A stretch of 64,000 nt of DNA from Actinomycetota bacterium (GCA_016931915.1 JAFGDU010000088.1:1-64000), one strand, 5' to 3'. Numbered from the stretch's first letter, positions 16,010 through 27,570 are shown. Translations and numbers: made by a program. The notes: generated from the sequence alone by a model not told the origin.

Positions 16010-17101
16010 ATGACGGAAGAATTTGAAAGGCCGGTGAGAAGACGCCCGCGGCAGAGGGTGCGGTTTACGCGACGTTTCTATATCGCAATCAGCACCATAG
16101 TGCTGGTGATCTTCATCATCATACTTGTTGCAGCGCTTTCTTCTGGTGGAGACAGCGGTGATTTCGTTGATGCCATGGCCATCGTAGACGGGCTGAACGA
16201 GGCCCAGCTCAACCAGCTCAAGGTAAACGAGCAGGGTGCGGTGATGGTCCTCGAATATCACCGCATCGGTGAGGAGGGCAGGTGGTCGAGGACGCCGGAG
16301 AACTTCCGCGCGGACCTCGAATTCCTCTACAACGAGGGCTATCGCTGCGTGGGACTGGACGATTACGTAAGCAACAATATCGATGTCGAGGCGGGATTTA
16401 CACCGGTGATACTGACCTTCGACGATTCCGATCCCAGCCAGTTCCGCTACATCGACGAGAACGGCAAGACGGTCATAGATCCGAGCTGCGCCGTGGGTGT
16501 AATGGAGCAATTCGACGAGGAATACCCCGATTTCAACATCACCGCGACCTTCTACGTTCTTCCGACCCTATTCGGGCAGGAAGAGTATGTCAGCGAGAAG
16601 CTGTCCTTCCTGGTTGATAAAGGCTACGATATCGGGAACCACACCATAAACCATCCGTCCCTGGCCGACTTGGACGACGAGTCGGTCCTGGAGGAGATAA
16701 CCGGGAATATCAGCCTGGTCCGGGAGTATCTGCCGGAGTACGAACAGAAGAGCATCGCGCTCCCCAACGGCTCGGAGCCGCAGAACCCCTCCCTGTTGAC
16801 ATCCGGTTCTCTGGACGGTATAGATGTGATGTTTGAAGCCTCTCTGCTGGTGGGCGCCAATCCCGCCCCCGCACCCTGTGATTGCGATTTCGACCCCCTG
16901 CGGCTTCCCCGCGTGCAGGCTTTAGACCCCTCCCTGGACACCGGAGATTGCGGGATATATGCATGGATCCAATACTTCATGGAGAACCCTGAGCGCCGTT
17001 ATTGCAGCGACGGCAACCCCGATGTCGTCACCGTGCCCAAGCATATGATAGACCGGTTGGACCAGAGCAGGCTTGGCGACAAGGAGCTGAGGACCTACTA
17101 G
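16010..17101 (+). CDS. membrane-anchored polysaccharide deacetylase (NodB-fold)
   Basis: This 363-residue protein has a basic N-terminus, one transmembrane helix (about 25-45) and an extracellular NodB-type deacetylase domain. Motif 1 is T-F-D-D-S (catalytic base and metal Asp), and motif 2 is H-T-I-N-H-P (two metal His). It probably removes acetyl groups from cell-wall or capsular glycans. ATG 16010 follows AAAGG at five bases; GTG 16004 is the alternative. A DUF4015 glycosidase-like gene follows 44 bases later with the same anchoring style, suggesting a joint envelope-glycan role. Confidence 0.88.
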   Translation: MTEEFERPVRRRPRQRVRFTRRFYIAISTIVLVIFIIILVAALSSGGDSGDFVDAMAIVDGLNEAQLNQLKVNEQGAVMVLEYHRIGEEGRWSRTPENFRADLEFLYNEGYRCVGLDDYVSNNIDVEAGFTPVILTFDDSDPSQFRYIDENGKTVIDPSCAVGVMEQFDEEYPDFNITATFYVLPTLFGQEEYVSEKLSFLVDKGYDIGNHTINHPSLADLDDESVLEEITGNISLVREYLPEYEQKSIALPNGSEPQNPSLLTSGSLDGIDVMFEASLLVGANPAPAPCDCDFDPLRLPRVQALDPSLDTGDCGIYAWIQYFMENPERRYCSDGNPDVVTVPKHMIDRLDQSRLGDKELRTY

Positions 17102-17145
17102 GAGAGGAGGAGCGGGACAGTTAAGGACCCCCCGCGTTCCCCAAA

Positions 17146-18816
17146 GTGGCACATTACCCCAGAAGCAGTAAGAGGATATTCACCCGCCGCCGCTGGCGCT
17201 CTCGCGTGACCCCGCGCGCGAAGATAACCGGGGCGCGCGCCCAACCTCGCCTGCGGCGTCGTCAGACGAAGCTGACCCCGCGTGCCATATGGGCTCTGGT
17301 CGGACTGGGCAGCGCCGTATTTCTCATCGTCATGCTGATCATACTCATTGGTTCCCCCGCAGCCAGCGACATCGTGCCCGCAGACGGATGCTGTGTAGCC
17401 GGTTCCCCGCTGCACGTCGAGGCCTCCCTGAAGGGCAACGTGGACCCGGCGGCGGTAACCGTCATGCTGGACGGCGAGGACCGTTCCGCCGAAGCCACCA
17501 TAGCGGAATCGGTACTTGCGATGGATGTGGCCCTGGAGGACGGGGAGCATACGGTCGAGGTGATGGTCGGAGGCAAGCTCGAGGCATCATCGCGCTTCAT
17601 CCTGGATAATACACCGCCTGCATTGCAGGTAGATGAATGGGAGGTGAGGGACGACGGCATCACCGTCATCACCGGGAGGGTCGAGGGCGCCGATGCGTTG
17701 ATGGTGGATGAAGAGAGGGTCGGGATGGAAGCTGATGGCACATTCCAGGTGGAGGTGAGCCGTTTCGAGAGCACGACGGTGACCATCGCGGCGGTGGACG
17801 CGGCCGGAAATCGCAGGGAGCTACTCCTCGACACCGCTCCTCCCCCGCAGATAAAGGGCATCCACGTCTCCATCTGGGTCGCCGCCGACCGCAGTTTCTT
17901 CAAACAAATGGCGGACCTGGTGGAGAAGACGGAACTCAACGGGATGCAGATCGACGTCAAGGACGAAAGCGGCAGGATTGCCTATCCCAGCCAGGTAGCG
18001 CTGGGCGTGGAGGTGGGCAGTCCGCTTAACGAGGGGGGCGTGGACATCGACCGCGTGATGGACAAGTGCTGGTACAACGATATCTATCCCATCGCCCGCA
18101 TCGTATGCTTCAAGGACCCGGTGGTCACCTCAATGCGCCCCGACCTGGCCGTACAGAGTACCGCGGGCGGCCGCTGGGGAGACGGGAAATGGCTGGACCC
18201 CTACAGCCGGGAGAACTGGGATTACATACTGGGAGTCGCGGTGGAGGCGGCGGGCAAGGGTTTCAAGGAGATACAGCTCGACTACGTACGCTTCCCCTCC
18301 GACGGCGACACCAGGACTTGCGTGTTCCCCTCCCAAGGCGGTGACACGCGCGAGAAGAAGCAGGTCATTAACGACTTCCTGAAATATATGCGCGATGGAT
18401 TGAAACCCCTCGGCGTGGCGCTGTCAGCCGACGTCTTCGGGCTTATCGCCTCGCCCCAGGGGGAAATGGGCATCGGCCAGGACGTTACCATGATGGGGCA
18501 GTACCTCGACTACATGTGTCCCATGGTCTACCCGTCACACTACAACACCGGTGAATACGAGATCGCCAATCCCGAGGCCAACCCACACGATATCGTCTAC
18601 CACAGCCTGGTGGATTTCCAGGCCAAGCTCGCGGGCACCCCGTGCAAGCTGCGGCCTTGGCTGCAGGATTTTTCCCTCAGCCTCGAATACGGCGTAACGG
18701 AGGTACAGTCCCAGATACGCGCCTGCTACGAGCTGAACATCAACGAATGGCTGCTGTGGGACCCCCACTGCACCTTCACCGAGGCCGCCCTGCAGCCCGC
18801 CGAAACCCCCGAATAA
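17146..18816 (+). CDS. membrane-anchored putative glycoside hydrolase (DUF4015)
   Basis: This 556-residue protein has an Arg-rich N-terminus, a transmembrane helix at about 45-68, two Ig-like regions (about 75-245), and a TIM-barrel DUF4015 domain from about 240 onward. The barrel shows 'GIHVSIWVAA', Q-I-D-V-K-D and E-I-Q-L-D-Y-V-R-F-P; the Asp residues in the last two are candidate catalytic or binding residues. It likely acts on an extracellular polysaccharide. The GTG start has no clear ribosome site, so the N-terminus is uncertain. It follows the deacetylase gene closely. Confidence 0.85.
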   Translation: MAHYPRSSKRIFTRRRWRSRVTPRAKITGARAQPRLRRRQTKLTPRAIWALVGLGSAVFLIVMLIILIGSPAASDIVPADGCCVAGSPLHVEASLKGNVDPAAVTVMLDGEDRSAEATIAESVLAMDVALEDGEHTVEVMVGGKLEASSRFILDNTPPALQVDEWEVRDDGITVITGRVEGADALMVDEERVGMEADGTFQVEVSRFESTTVTIAAVDAAGNRRELLLDTAPPPQIKGIHVSIWVAADRSFFKQMADLVEKTELNGMQIDVKDESGRIAYPSQVALGVEVGSPLNEGGVDIDRVMDKCWYNDIYPIARIVCFKDPVVTSMRPDLAVQSTAGGRWGDGKWLDPYSRENWDYILGVAVEAAGKGFKEIQLDYVRFPSDGDTRTCVFPSQGGDTREKKQVINDFLKYMRDGLKPLGVALSADVFGLIASPQGEMGIGQDVTMMGQYLDYMCPMVYPSHYNTGEYEIANPEANPHDIVYHSLVDFQAKLAGTPCKLRPWLQDFSLSLEYGVTEVQSQIRACYELNINEWLLWDPHCTFTEAALQPAETPE

Positions 18817-18818
18817 CC

Positions 18819-18863
18819 TGGGGTCAGCCCTCCATTTTCAACGTCGGGGGTCAGGCCTCAACG
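18819..18863. repeat. 45-bp dispersed repeat, copy 1
   Basis: The element begins TGGGGTCAGCCC and contains a second GGGGGTCAGGCC. Its reverse complement matches 47894-47938 at 43 of 45 positions. It lies in the convergent spacer between the DUF4015 gene and the P-type ATPase gene. The GGGGTCAG core also occurs at 26771-26780 and in the 45319-45448 inverted repeat. The cores recall REP elements mobilised by RAYT transposases; no such transposase is in the window. Confidence 0.85.
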
Positions 18864-18878
18864 CTCAACGTGATGATC

Positions 18879-21584
<2,706 letters not shown>

Positions 21585-21653
21585 GTTTCCCGCTCCCCAC
21601 TTTTGGGTACTAATAACATTGTCATTGCCGCGGAAGGTTTGGCCTCCGCATCT

Positions 21654-21682
21654 TTGAAATGATACTGCATAGATATTATAAT
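21654..21682 (+). promoter_or_regulatory. strong predicted promoter for the FBP aldolase/phosphatase gene
   Basis: TTGAAA (21654-21659), a 17-base spacer and TATAAT (21677-21682) form one of the best sigma-A-type promoters in the window. The expected start is near 21689, leaving about 90 bases of leader before the GGAGGT site at 21773-21778 and the ATG at 21783. Confidence 0.75.
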
Positions 21683-21782
21683 GGCGACTGTCGTGACATA
21701 TGACCTGCAGTTAAGCGGGCGATGCTGGTAAGACGCAACATTAAACAAGTGAGCGTCGAAACGGATTTTAGGAGGTAATGCC

Positions 21783-22901
21783 ATGAAGGTCACTTTCAGC
21801 ATAATCAAGGCTGATGTGGGCGGGTACGTCGGCCACTCAGACGTCCACCCGGCGATGCTGAGCCACACGAGAGAACTCCTGGCCGAGGCCAAGGAGAAGG
21901 GCCTGATCCTCGACTACTGCCAGGCCAAGTGCGGGGACGACATCGCCCTGATCATGACTCACGAGAAAGGCCCCGACAACGAGGAAATACACCAATTTGC
22001 CTGGGAGACCTTCGAGAAGGTAACCGACGTGGCCAAGGAGCTCGGCCAGTACGGTGCGGGCCAGGACCTGCTCTCCGATGCCTTCTCCGGAAACCTGAGG
22101 GGCATGGGCCCCGGCTACGCGGAGATGGAGATAGAGGAGCGCAAGAGCGAGCCCATCATCTGCTTCCTGGCGGACAAGACCGAGCCCGGTTCGTGGAATT
22201 ATCCCCTGTACAAGATGTTCGCAGATCCCTTCAATACCGCCGGTCTGGTCATCGATCCCTCCATGCACGATGGTTTCCGCTTCGAGGTGCACGACCTTAT
22301 CGAGGAGAAGAAGGTTATCTTCAACACTCCCGAGGAGCTCTACGACATGCTGGTCTTCATCGGCGCCCCTTCCCGCTACGTTATCAAGCACATCTTCCGT
22401 AAGGGCGACGATGACGAGCCCGTGGCCGTGACCTCCACCCAGCGCCTGTTCCTCATGGCCGGGCGCTACGTGGGCAAGGACGACCCGGTCATGGCGGTAC
22501 GCTGCCAGAGCGGGCTGCCGGCCGTGGGCGAGGTGCTCGAGCCCTTCGCCTTCCCCTACACGGTAGCAGGCTGGATGCGCGGGAGCCATCACGGTCCATT
22601 TATGCCGGTAGGCACCGACCAGGATACGCCCACCCGCTTCGACGGGCCGCCCCGCGTGGTCGCACTCGGGTTCCAGGTCATAGGAGGCAAGCTCGTGGGA
22701 CCCAGGGACATGTTCGCGGATCCCAGCTACAACAACGCGCGCCAGAAGGCACTGGATATAGCGGATTACCTGCGCGCACACGGCCCCTTCGAGCCGCACC
22801 GCCTGCCGCTGGACGAGATGGAATACACCACCATGCCCGCGGTACTGGAGAAGCTGGCCGACCGCTTCGTGCCCCTGGAAGGCGCAGAGAAAGACTATTA
22901 A
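21783..22901 (+). CDS. fbp: bifunctional fructose-1,6-bisphosphate aldolase/phosphatase (archaeal type)
   Basis: This 372-residue protein matches the FBPA/P family along its length. It has MKVTFSIIKADVGGYVGHS at the start, the metal-binding Asp-rich segments 'KCGDDIAL' and 'GAGQDLLSDAFSGN', and a conserved C-terminal 'YTTMPAVLEKL' region. The enzyme joins dihydroxyacetone phosphate and glyceraldehyde 3-phosphate and then dephosphorylates the product to fructose 6-phosphate, making gluconeogenesis unidirectional. It is typical of archaea and deep-branching, often thermophilic bacteria. It is monocistronic, with its own promoter and terminator. Confidence 0.97.
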   Translation: MKVTFSIIKADVGGYVGHSDVHPAMLSHTRELLAEAKEKGLILDYCQAKCGDDIALIMTHEKGPDNEEIHQFAWETFEKVTDVAKELGQYGAGQDLLSDAFSGNLRGMGPGYAEMEIEERKSEPIICFLADKTEPGSWNYPLYKMFADPFNTAGLVIDPSMHDGFRFEVHDLIEEKKVIFNTPEELYDMLVFIGAPSRYVIKHIFRKGDDDEPVAVTSTQRLFLMAGRYVGKDDPVMAVRCQSGLPAVGEVLEPFAFPYTVAGWMRGSHHGPFMPVGTDQDTPTRFDGPPRVVALGFQVIGGKLVGPRDMFADPSYNNARQKALDIADYLRAHGPFEPHRLPLDEMEYTTMPAVLEKLADRFVPLEGAEKDY

Positions 22902-22923
22902 GAACCAGCACAAAGATTAGCGC

Positions 22924-22951
22924 GGAGGGCGCCCTCAGGCGCCCTCCTTTT
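22924..22951 (+). terminator. Rho-independent terminator of the FBP aldolase/phosphatase gene
   Basis: GGAGGGCGCC pairs perfectly with GGCGCCCTCC around a CTCA loop and is followed by TTTT. It starts 22 bases after the stop codon. Confidence 0.9.
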
Positions 22952-23066
22952 GCGTTCCTCTGACCTCTGAGACGACGGTGTGAACGGGATATGAAGATCG
23001 ATACGGATGCGGTCTTCGATGCGGCCGTCCATATGACCGAAGGTTGCCCTCAATGGATCACAGCCC

Positions 23067-24485
23067 TCAAGCCGGGTTTCGCTCCCCGATCAAGGCGGCT
23101 ACTTTCTCCGCGCTGGCTGCAGCCTGCCAGGTGCCTATGCCCCTTGCGCCGGCATCCATGCCCACGAGGTAGAGGCCTTCCACGGGCGTCTGCGGCGATG
23201 GCTTGTTTCTCCCTACCTGACCGGGGATCTGGGCAATACCTACGCTGTCGCCAACGCGTTTTCTGCCCGTTGCCCGAGCGATGTGCTCCGGCCTCACCTC
23301 CTGTCTCCATATAACGTTGTTTTCCATCTCGGGGAAGAGCCGGAAGAGTTGTCTCTCCAGGGCCTCTAGTAACCTGCCCGTCGCCTCGTTCCCTGGCTCG
23401 GCCACCCCGGGGGTTGCGGCGATTATCAGCGAATGGCCCGCGCGGACCGATCCGGGGTCCAACCTGTCCACCACCGGCATCATCATCATCAGGTCCCTGG
23501 GGGTGCCTCCCTCTTCTATAAAAGAGAACATACTGCCCGCATCCGCGTCCGGAATATGGATAATGACCGGCGCGTCGACCAATTGCTTCGAGAGAAAGTA
23601 TTTGGCGACGGCGCCTGAACCAGAGTACTGCAGCCGTCTCGCCATGGCGGCGAACTCCTCCCCCAGGTTCTCGACGCCCGCCAGTTCCAGGGTAAGATCT
23701 ATCCCGGCATTGGACACGACGATATCCGCTTCCACCTCGCCGGTCTCGGTGGCCACTCCTGCTACCTTGCCCTCCCGGCATATTATGCGCCGCACGGGAT
23801 CACGCAGGAAGACCTGTCCGCCGTATCTCTCGAGCCCACGCCGGTAAGCGATGGGGAGGACGCCCGCAGATCCCTTCGGGTAGCTGATGTCTGCGGCCTT
23901 GGACATCTCACGGAAACAATAGATGAACTCACCTGCCGATGCGCGGCGGTAGCTTATGGTGAACATCATATAGCAGAAGACGTTCATGAAACGGTGTACG
24001 TTTGGATCGTCAGTATATTCGTTGATAAAGCTCTCGAGGGTCTTGTCATCGTTGGCATCGATGAAGGCGTCATTCGCCTTGAGGATCTTGCGGAACAGTC
24101 GTGCCGAGCCGAAAGCCTTGTTGGGCTTGACACCCAGGTTGCGTGCCATGCGAGCCTGGGCGGGAAGGGGAGTGATGTCCAGGGGTTCGGGGAATATTCT
24201 GACCTTCCCCCCTCGCGCGTCGTACACGAGCGCCGCAGGGTCATGGTGTATGAACTCTATCCTCTCGCCTACCTCCCGGGCTATCATCCCCAGGGGTCCC
24301 TTGTTCCCAATGGGGAAGATATGGGCGAAGTTGTCAATGCTCATTCCGTCTTTCTCGCTCGACGAACAACGCCCCCCGATGAAGTCATTGCGCTCGAACA
24401 CCTGCACTTCATGACCTTGTTTGGCCAGTAGCGCGGCACACCCCAACCCTCCGATACCGGAGCCCACGACAACTACCCTAGCCAT
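23067..24485 (-). CDS. CrtI-family FAD-dependent oxidoreductase (phytoene-desaturase-like)
   Basis: This 472-residue protein opens with a Rossmann motif, V-V-V-G-S-G-I-G-G-L-G, followed by 'VFERNDFIGGRCSS', the FAD-binding pattern of phytoene desaturase/amine oxidase-like enzymes. The C-terminal 'GLYLVGMDAGARGIGTWQAA' is the second FAD contact. No other carotenoid gene is nearby, so the substrate (carotenoid, retinol-like or another lipid) is open. The ATG follows GGGAGGGAGGATC. A 17-codon reading frame with a strong ribosome site lies just upstream (24506-24559). Confidence 0.88.
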   Translation of the reverse strand: MARVVVVGSGIGGLGCAALLAKQGHEVQVFERNDFIGGRCSSSEKDGMSIDNFAHIFPIGNKGPLGMIAREVGERIEFIHHDPAALVYDARGGKVRIFPEPLDITPLPAQARMARNLGVKPNKAFGSARLFRKILKANDAFIDANDDKTLESFINEYTDDPNVHRFMNVFCYMMFTISYRRASAGEFIYCFREMSKAADISYPKGSAGVLPIAYRRGLERYGGQVFLRDPVRRIICREGKVAGVATETGEVEADIVVSNAGIDLTLELAGVENLGEEFAAMARRLQYSGSGAVAKYFLSKQLVDAPVIIHIPDADAGSMFSFIEEGGTPRDLMMMMPVVDRLDPGSVRAGHSLIIAATPGVAEPGNEATGRLLEALERQLFRLFPEMENNVIWRQEVRPEHIARATGRKRVGDSVGIAQIPGQVGRNKPSPQTPVEGLYLVGMDAGARGIGTWQAAASAEKVAALIGERNPA

Positions 24486-24505
24486 GATCCTCCCTCCCTC
24501 AGTTA

Positions 24506-24559
24506 CTATGCGAGACCGATTACAGCACTCTGAACAACAGGTGCCTCTTCTTTTCTCAT
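24506..24559 (-). CDS. possible 17-residue leader peptide upstream of the CrtI-like gene
   Basis: ATG 24559 is preceded by a perfect AAGGAGG ribosome site (24567-24573) seven bases away. The frame encodes MRKEEAPVVQSAVIGLA and stops 20 bases before the start of the CrtI-like gene. TATAAT on the minus strand at 24578-24583 is too close to the ribosome site to be its natural promoter, so transcription must start further upstream or the box is accidental. No similarity is recognised. Confidence 0.3.
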   Translation of the reverse strand: MRKEEAPVVQSAVIGLA

Positions 24560-24599
24560 ACGTCTTCCTCCTTAAACATTATATTGTTGAGTACAGATC

Positions 24600-24785
24600 C
24601 CGCATGCGGGGGTACTAAAGATCGGTCGCAGCGACCCCATCTGCGCTATTACTTAATCAGGTGAACCCCATCCGTCTGAGCAATACCACATAGGAAGTAG
24701 TCGGCGAGACTTTGCTCAAGGACCGTTATTCTCGGGCTCGGGCAAACCTAAGCCAAGCCCGAACACCCGTTAACCTACGCCTGCT
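24600..24785. other. spacer with no gene seen
   Basis: I see no gene here. A CTCGGGC / AGCCCGA type inverted repeat near 24732-24762 could end transcription of the PRC-barrel gene on the minus strand, but it has no T-run and a long loop. Confidence 0.4.
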
Positions 24786-25358
24786 TCAGGTCCGGATGAC
24801 CAGGGCCTCCTCGTCTACGCGCAAGATGGCCTCGTAGGGGATGACGTTGGTCTCCCCGGGGTGGTTGTAGCGGCTCCTCAACCGGTTCACCAGCCTCCCG
24901 ATGCGCCCGCCCGCGGGGAGCCACTCCGTACCTACCTGCAGACCCTCGAGGAAGAGTAGCACTCCCTCCTGCCTCATGAGCACGTCATCCACGCGGTGCA
25001 ATCGGTTGCCCTCCTCATCGGTGATCTGCTTGTTGAGGATATCCCTGCGAGCAAAGACCTTGCCTTTGCTCGAGACGACCTGGAACAGGGGGTGTGGTTC
25101 GCGGAGATACAGGATCTCCGGTTCCAGTAGATCCACCTCCGTCCACGGCAGCAGCAGAACGATATCCTCGGTCGGTCGGGGCAGGATGAGATCCCCGATG
25201 CGGTCAGTCCACTGCAGATGGACGGCCAGGTCGGTGACCACGGGGGGCTGGGAACCCATGTCCAAAGCCATGTCCTGAACGTGCCCCACCTCGCGGTCCT
25301 CCGCGTCCCTTACCTCCCTCTTGATGAAGGAGATAAGGGAGAATGCGTTTTCATCCAT
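24786..25358 (-). CDS. PRC-barrel domain protein, partner of the NRAMP-like transporter
   Basis: This 190-residue soluble protein shows two PRC-barrel-like halves: residues 10-85 ('REVRDAEDREVGHVQDMALDM') and about 95-190 ('KVFARRDILNKQITDEEGNR'). PRC-barrels occur in photosynthetic reaction-centre H subunits, RimM and cytoplasmic parts of Mg2+ transport systems. It follows the NRAMP-like gene by 19 bases with its own GGAGGTGG, so it is probably a cytoplasmic regulatory or gating partner of that transporter. ATG 25358 is preferred over upstream alternatives because of spacing. Confidence 0.83.
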   Translation of the reverse strand: MDENAFSLISFIKREVRDAEDREVGHVQDMALDMGSQPPVVTDLAVHLQWTDRIGDLILPRPTEDIVLLLPWTEVDLLEPEILYLREPHPLFQVVSSKGKVFARRDILNKQITDEEGNRLHRVDDVLMRQEGVLLFLEGLQVGTEWLPAGGRIGRLVNRLRSRYNHPGETNVIPYEAILRVDEEALVIRT

Positions 25359-25377
25359 CACTCGGCCACCTCCCAAA

Positions 25378-26652
25378 TCAGCCAGACGGGAAAAACGTCG
25401 AGACTATCATCATAAGGGTCAACAGGGTGAGCAGGATGGTAACCGCCCACATCACCTTGTTCAGCCAGGGTGGATTGACGTATGGGCCCATAACGTCACG
25501 GTCGTTGATAAGGGCCAGCATGCAGAACAGGATCACCGGCAGGAGAATACCGTTCATGGTCTGCGAGATTATCATCAGCAGGACCAGCGGCATGCCGGGT
25601 ATCATCACCAGGAGGGCGCTCCCGGCGATGAAGAAGGTATAGATGAAATAGAAACGCGGGGCTTCCCGGTAGCTGCGGTCTATCCCCGATTCCCACCCGA
25701 AGGCCTCGCATACCGTGTATGCGGTGGAGAGGGGGAGGATGGAGCCGGCGAAGAGGGACGCGACCAGCAATCCGAGGCCGAAAAGATAAGAAGCATAGCT
25801 GCCCGCAATAGGGGTTAGGGCCGATGCCGCCTGCTCGGCGGTGGTGATGGTCGTGGCTCCCACCTCGGGGTTGTTGAAGAAGGCAGCGGCACAGCAGATG
25901 ACGATGAACATAGCCACAATCGTCATGAGCAGGGAGCCGATAACAGTATCCACGCGCTCGTACTTTATCTTGGAGGAATCCAGCCCCTTGTCCACGATGG
26001 CCGCCTGCTGGTAAAACTGCATCCAGGGAGCGATGGTGGTTCCTATGATGGTCACGGTAAGGGCCAGATAGGTAGCATCGAAACGCGGCGAAGGAGTGAC
26101 GAGGGCCTTGCCCACCTCCCCCCAATCCGGTCGGGCCATGAAAGCGGAGATGATATAGGAGATGTAGACGAGCGAGGCGACGAGGAAGACCTTCTCTACT
26201 CGCTTGTAGGTGCCCTTGACCACCAGCCACCAGATGAGCACCGCCAGTGGCGGTACCGCTATCCACGGCTGGATATGGAAGAGCTCCATGCTGGCGGCAA
26301 GCCCCGCGAAGTTTGAAATGGTATTGGCGAAGTTGGTCACTAGGAGGGTGAACATGATAAAGGCGGTGAGGCGGAGGGAGAATCTCTCACGTATGAGCGC
26401 GGCCAGGCCTTTGCCCGTGACCATGCCCATGCGAACCGTCATCTCCTGTACCAGGGCGAGCAGGATGGCGGTGAAGGTCAGCACCCAGAGGAGCTCGTAA
26501 CCGAAGCGCGCCCCGGCGACCGAGTACGTCGCAATGCCGCCAGCGTCGTTGTCGACCATGGCGGTGATCAAGCCGGGCCCGAGGACTGTAAGGAAGATCA
26601 GTATCTCCCGGCGGCCCAGCCGTCTCTGCGTGCGGCCTCCCCTGCCGAGCAT
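25378..26652 (-). CDS. NRAMP-superfamily divalent metal transporter with non-canonical metal site
   Basis: This 424-residue protein has about 11 membrane helices and the overall NRAMP layout. The TM1 signature D-P-G-N is D-A-G-G here (in MVDNDAGGIAT), and the TM6 signature, usually M-P-H, reads A-P-W (in GTTIAPWMQF). Both transition-metal-binding side chains (Asn and Met) are therefore missing. This pattern recalls NRAMP-related Mg2+ transporters (NRMT), which lack the metal-selective Met. ATG 26652 follows GGAGGAG at four bases; GTG 26676 is an alternative. It is cotranscribed with a PRC-barrel gene. Confidence 0.87.
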   Translation of the reverse strand: MLGRGGRTQRRLGRREILIFLTVLGPGLITAMVDNDAGGIATYSVAGARFGYELLWVLTFTAILLALVQEMTVRMGMVTGKGLAALIRERFSLRLTAFIMFTLLVTNFANTISNFAGLAASMELFHIQPWIAVPPLAVLIWWLVVKGTYKRVEKVFLVASLVYISYIISAFMARPDWGEVGKALVTPSPRFDATYLALTVTIIGTTIAPWMQFYQQAAIVDKGLDSSKIKYERVDTVIGSLLMTIVAMFIVICCAAAFFNNPEVGATTITTAEQAASALTPIAGSYASYLFGLGLLVASLFAGSILPLSTAYTVCEAFGWESGIDRSYREAPRFYFIYTFFIAGSALLVMIPGMPLVLLMIISQTMNGILLPVILFCMLALINDRDVMGPYVNPPWLNKVMWAVTILLTLLTLMMIVSTFFPSG

Positions 26653-26713
26653 TATTCTCCTCCAACGCTTGTTCACTCCTGTTTTCGAAAAAAACTGCTA
26701 AAAGTCCTGGTTG

Positions 26714-26719
26714 ATTATA
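26714..26719 (-). promoter_or_regulatory. possible -10 box of the NRAMP/PRC operon
   Basis: TATAAT on the minus strand lies 62 bases upstream of ATG 26652. The best -35 candidate (TTCTGT with 16-base spacing) is weak. Confidence 0.35.
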
Positions 26720-26747
26720 CCACGCGACTCGGGGGACAGAACGATTG

Positions 26748-26875
26748 CGTGGGTGGTAGGTAATGGGAAATGGGGTCAGGTCTTGGCATCTCTCGCCTGC
26801 GGCTGGAGACGCAAAACGCTGACCCACACCCTACGGGCGACAGATCGGACGTGGGTAATAGGTGATGGGAAACGG
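26748..26875. repeat. 26-bp direct repeat around a GGGGTCAG-type inverted repeat
   Basis: CGTGGGTGGTAGGTAATGGG (26748-26767) recurs, slightly changed, as CGTGGGTAATAGGTGATGGG (26850-26869), and both copies continue AAA-C/T-GG. Between them, TGGGGTCAG (26771-26779) faces CTGACCCAC (26818-26826). The block separates the NRAMP operon from the cyclo-ligase gene. Confidence 0.7.
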
Positions 26876-26883
26876 CCCGGCGC

Positions 26884-27483
26884 TCAATGCAGTGCACAGG
26901 AGGCGGGACAGTCGATGACCCTCTTCTCGGTGACTATCTTGTGGATGTGCGCGTCGTGGTCCGCGCAGGGCACGTGGTCGATTACCTGGAGCTCGAAGGC
27001 CACGGCGATAAGCCTGCAGCCCGGACGGCACTTCTCCAGAAAGCGGTCGTAGTAGCCGCCGCCGTAGCCCAGGCGGCCGCCCGTATAATCGAAGGCAACC
27101 CCGGGCATGAGTACGACGTCGATGTCCTCCGGGGGCAGGGGCCGCATGCACTCCCCCTTGGGCTCGAGGATGTCGTAATTGCCCAGCTCGAGGTCGCCGT
27201 CGAGGTTGAAGATGCGGGAGGCGACCATGGCTTTGTTCCCGGAGTCGGTGCAGGGCACGCATACGATGCGGTCCTCGTCCAGGGCGCGTTCGATCATGGG
27301 GATGGTATCCACCTCGCTGCGGAAGGAGATGAAGAAGAGTATCGACCCCGCGGAGGTGAACTCCGGGACCGTCCAGAGGTTCTTGGCGACACGAGCGGAA
27401 AGGAGGCTCCTCTCCTCGGGATCTATGCTGTCGCGAAGCTCCTGGACCTTCTTGCGCAGTTCTTTCTTCTTCTTATGTATCAT
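26884..27483 (-). CDS. 5-formyltetrahydrofolate cyclo-ligase
   Basis: This 199-residue enzyme makes 5,10-methenyl-THF from 5-formyl-THF with ATP. The N-terminal helix 'KKELRKKVQELRDS' and the ATP/folate site PGVAFDYTGGRLGYGGGYYD are diagnostic. The start is ATG 27483 next to AGGGAGCAAGG; a longer open frame upstream would overlap the divergent gene's leader and is rejected. It is divergent from a metallophosphoesterase gene with 87 bases between them. One-carbon folate chemistry fits the acetogen-like anaerobic gene content, but no other folate gene is adjacent. Confidence 0.93.
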   Translation of the reverse strand: MIHKKKKELRKKVQELRDSIDPEERSLLSARVAKNLWTVPEFTSAGSILFFISFRSEVDTIPMIERALDEDRIVCVPCTDSGNKAMVASRIFNLDGDLELGNYDILEPKGECMRPLPPEDIDVVLMPGVAFDYTGGRLGYGGGYYDRFLEKCRPGCRLIAVAFELQVIDHVPCADHDAHIHKIVTEKRVIDCPASCALH

Positions 27484-27570
27484 CCTTGCTCCCTGGCCAC
27501 CCTTATAATATATCAAGGCACGGGAAAAGCAAGCCGAGGAGCGTGCGGGTATTAAAGAAGAGGTGGGAAC

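Noticed and set aside
24578-24583. TATAAT as the promoter of the CrtI-like gene
   Set aside because: Transcription would start inside the ribosome site of the small upstream frame, and no -35 is present.
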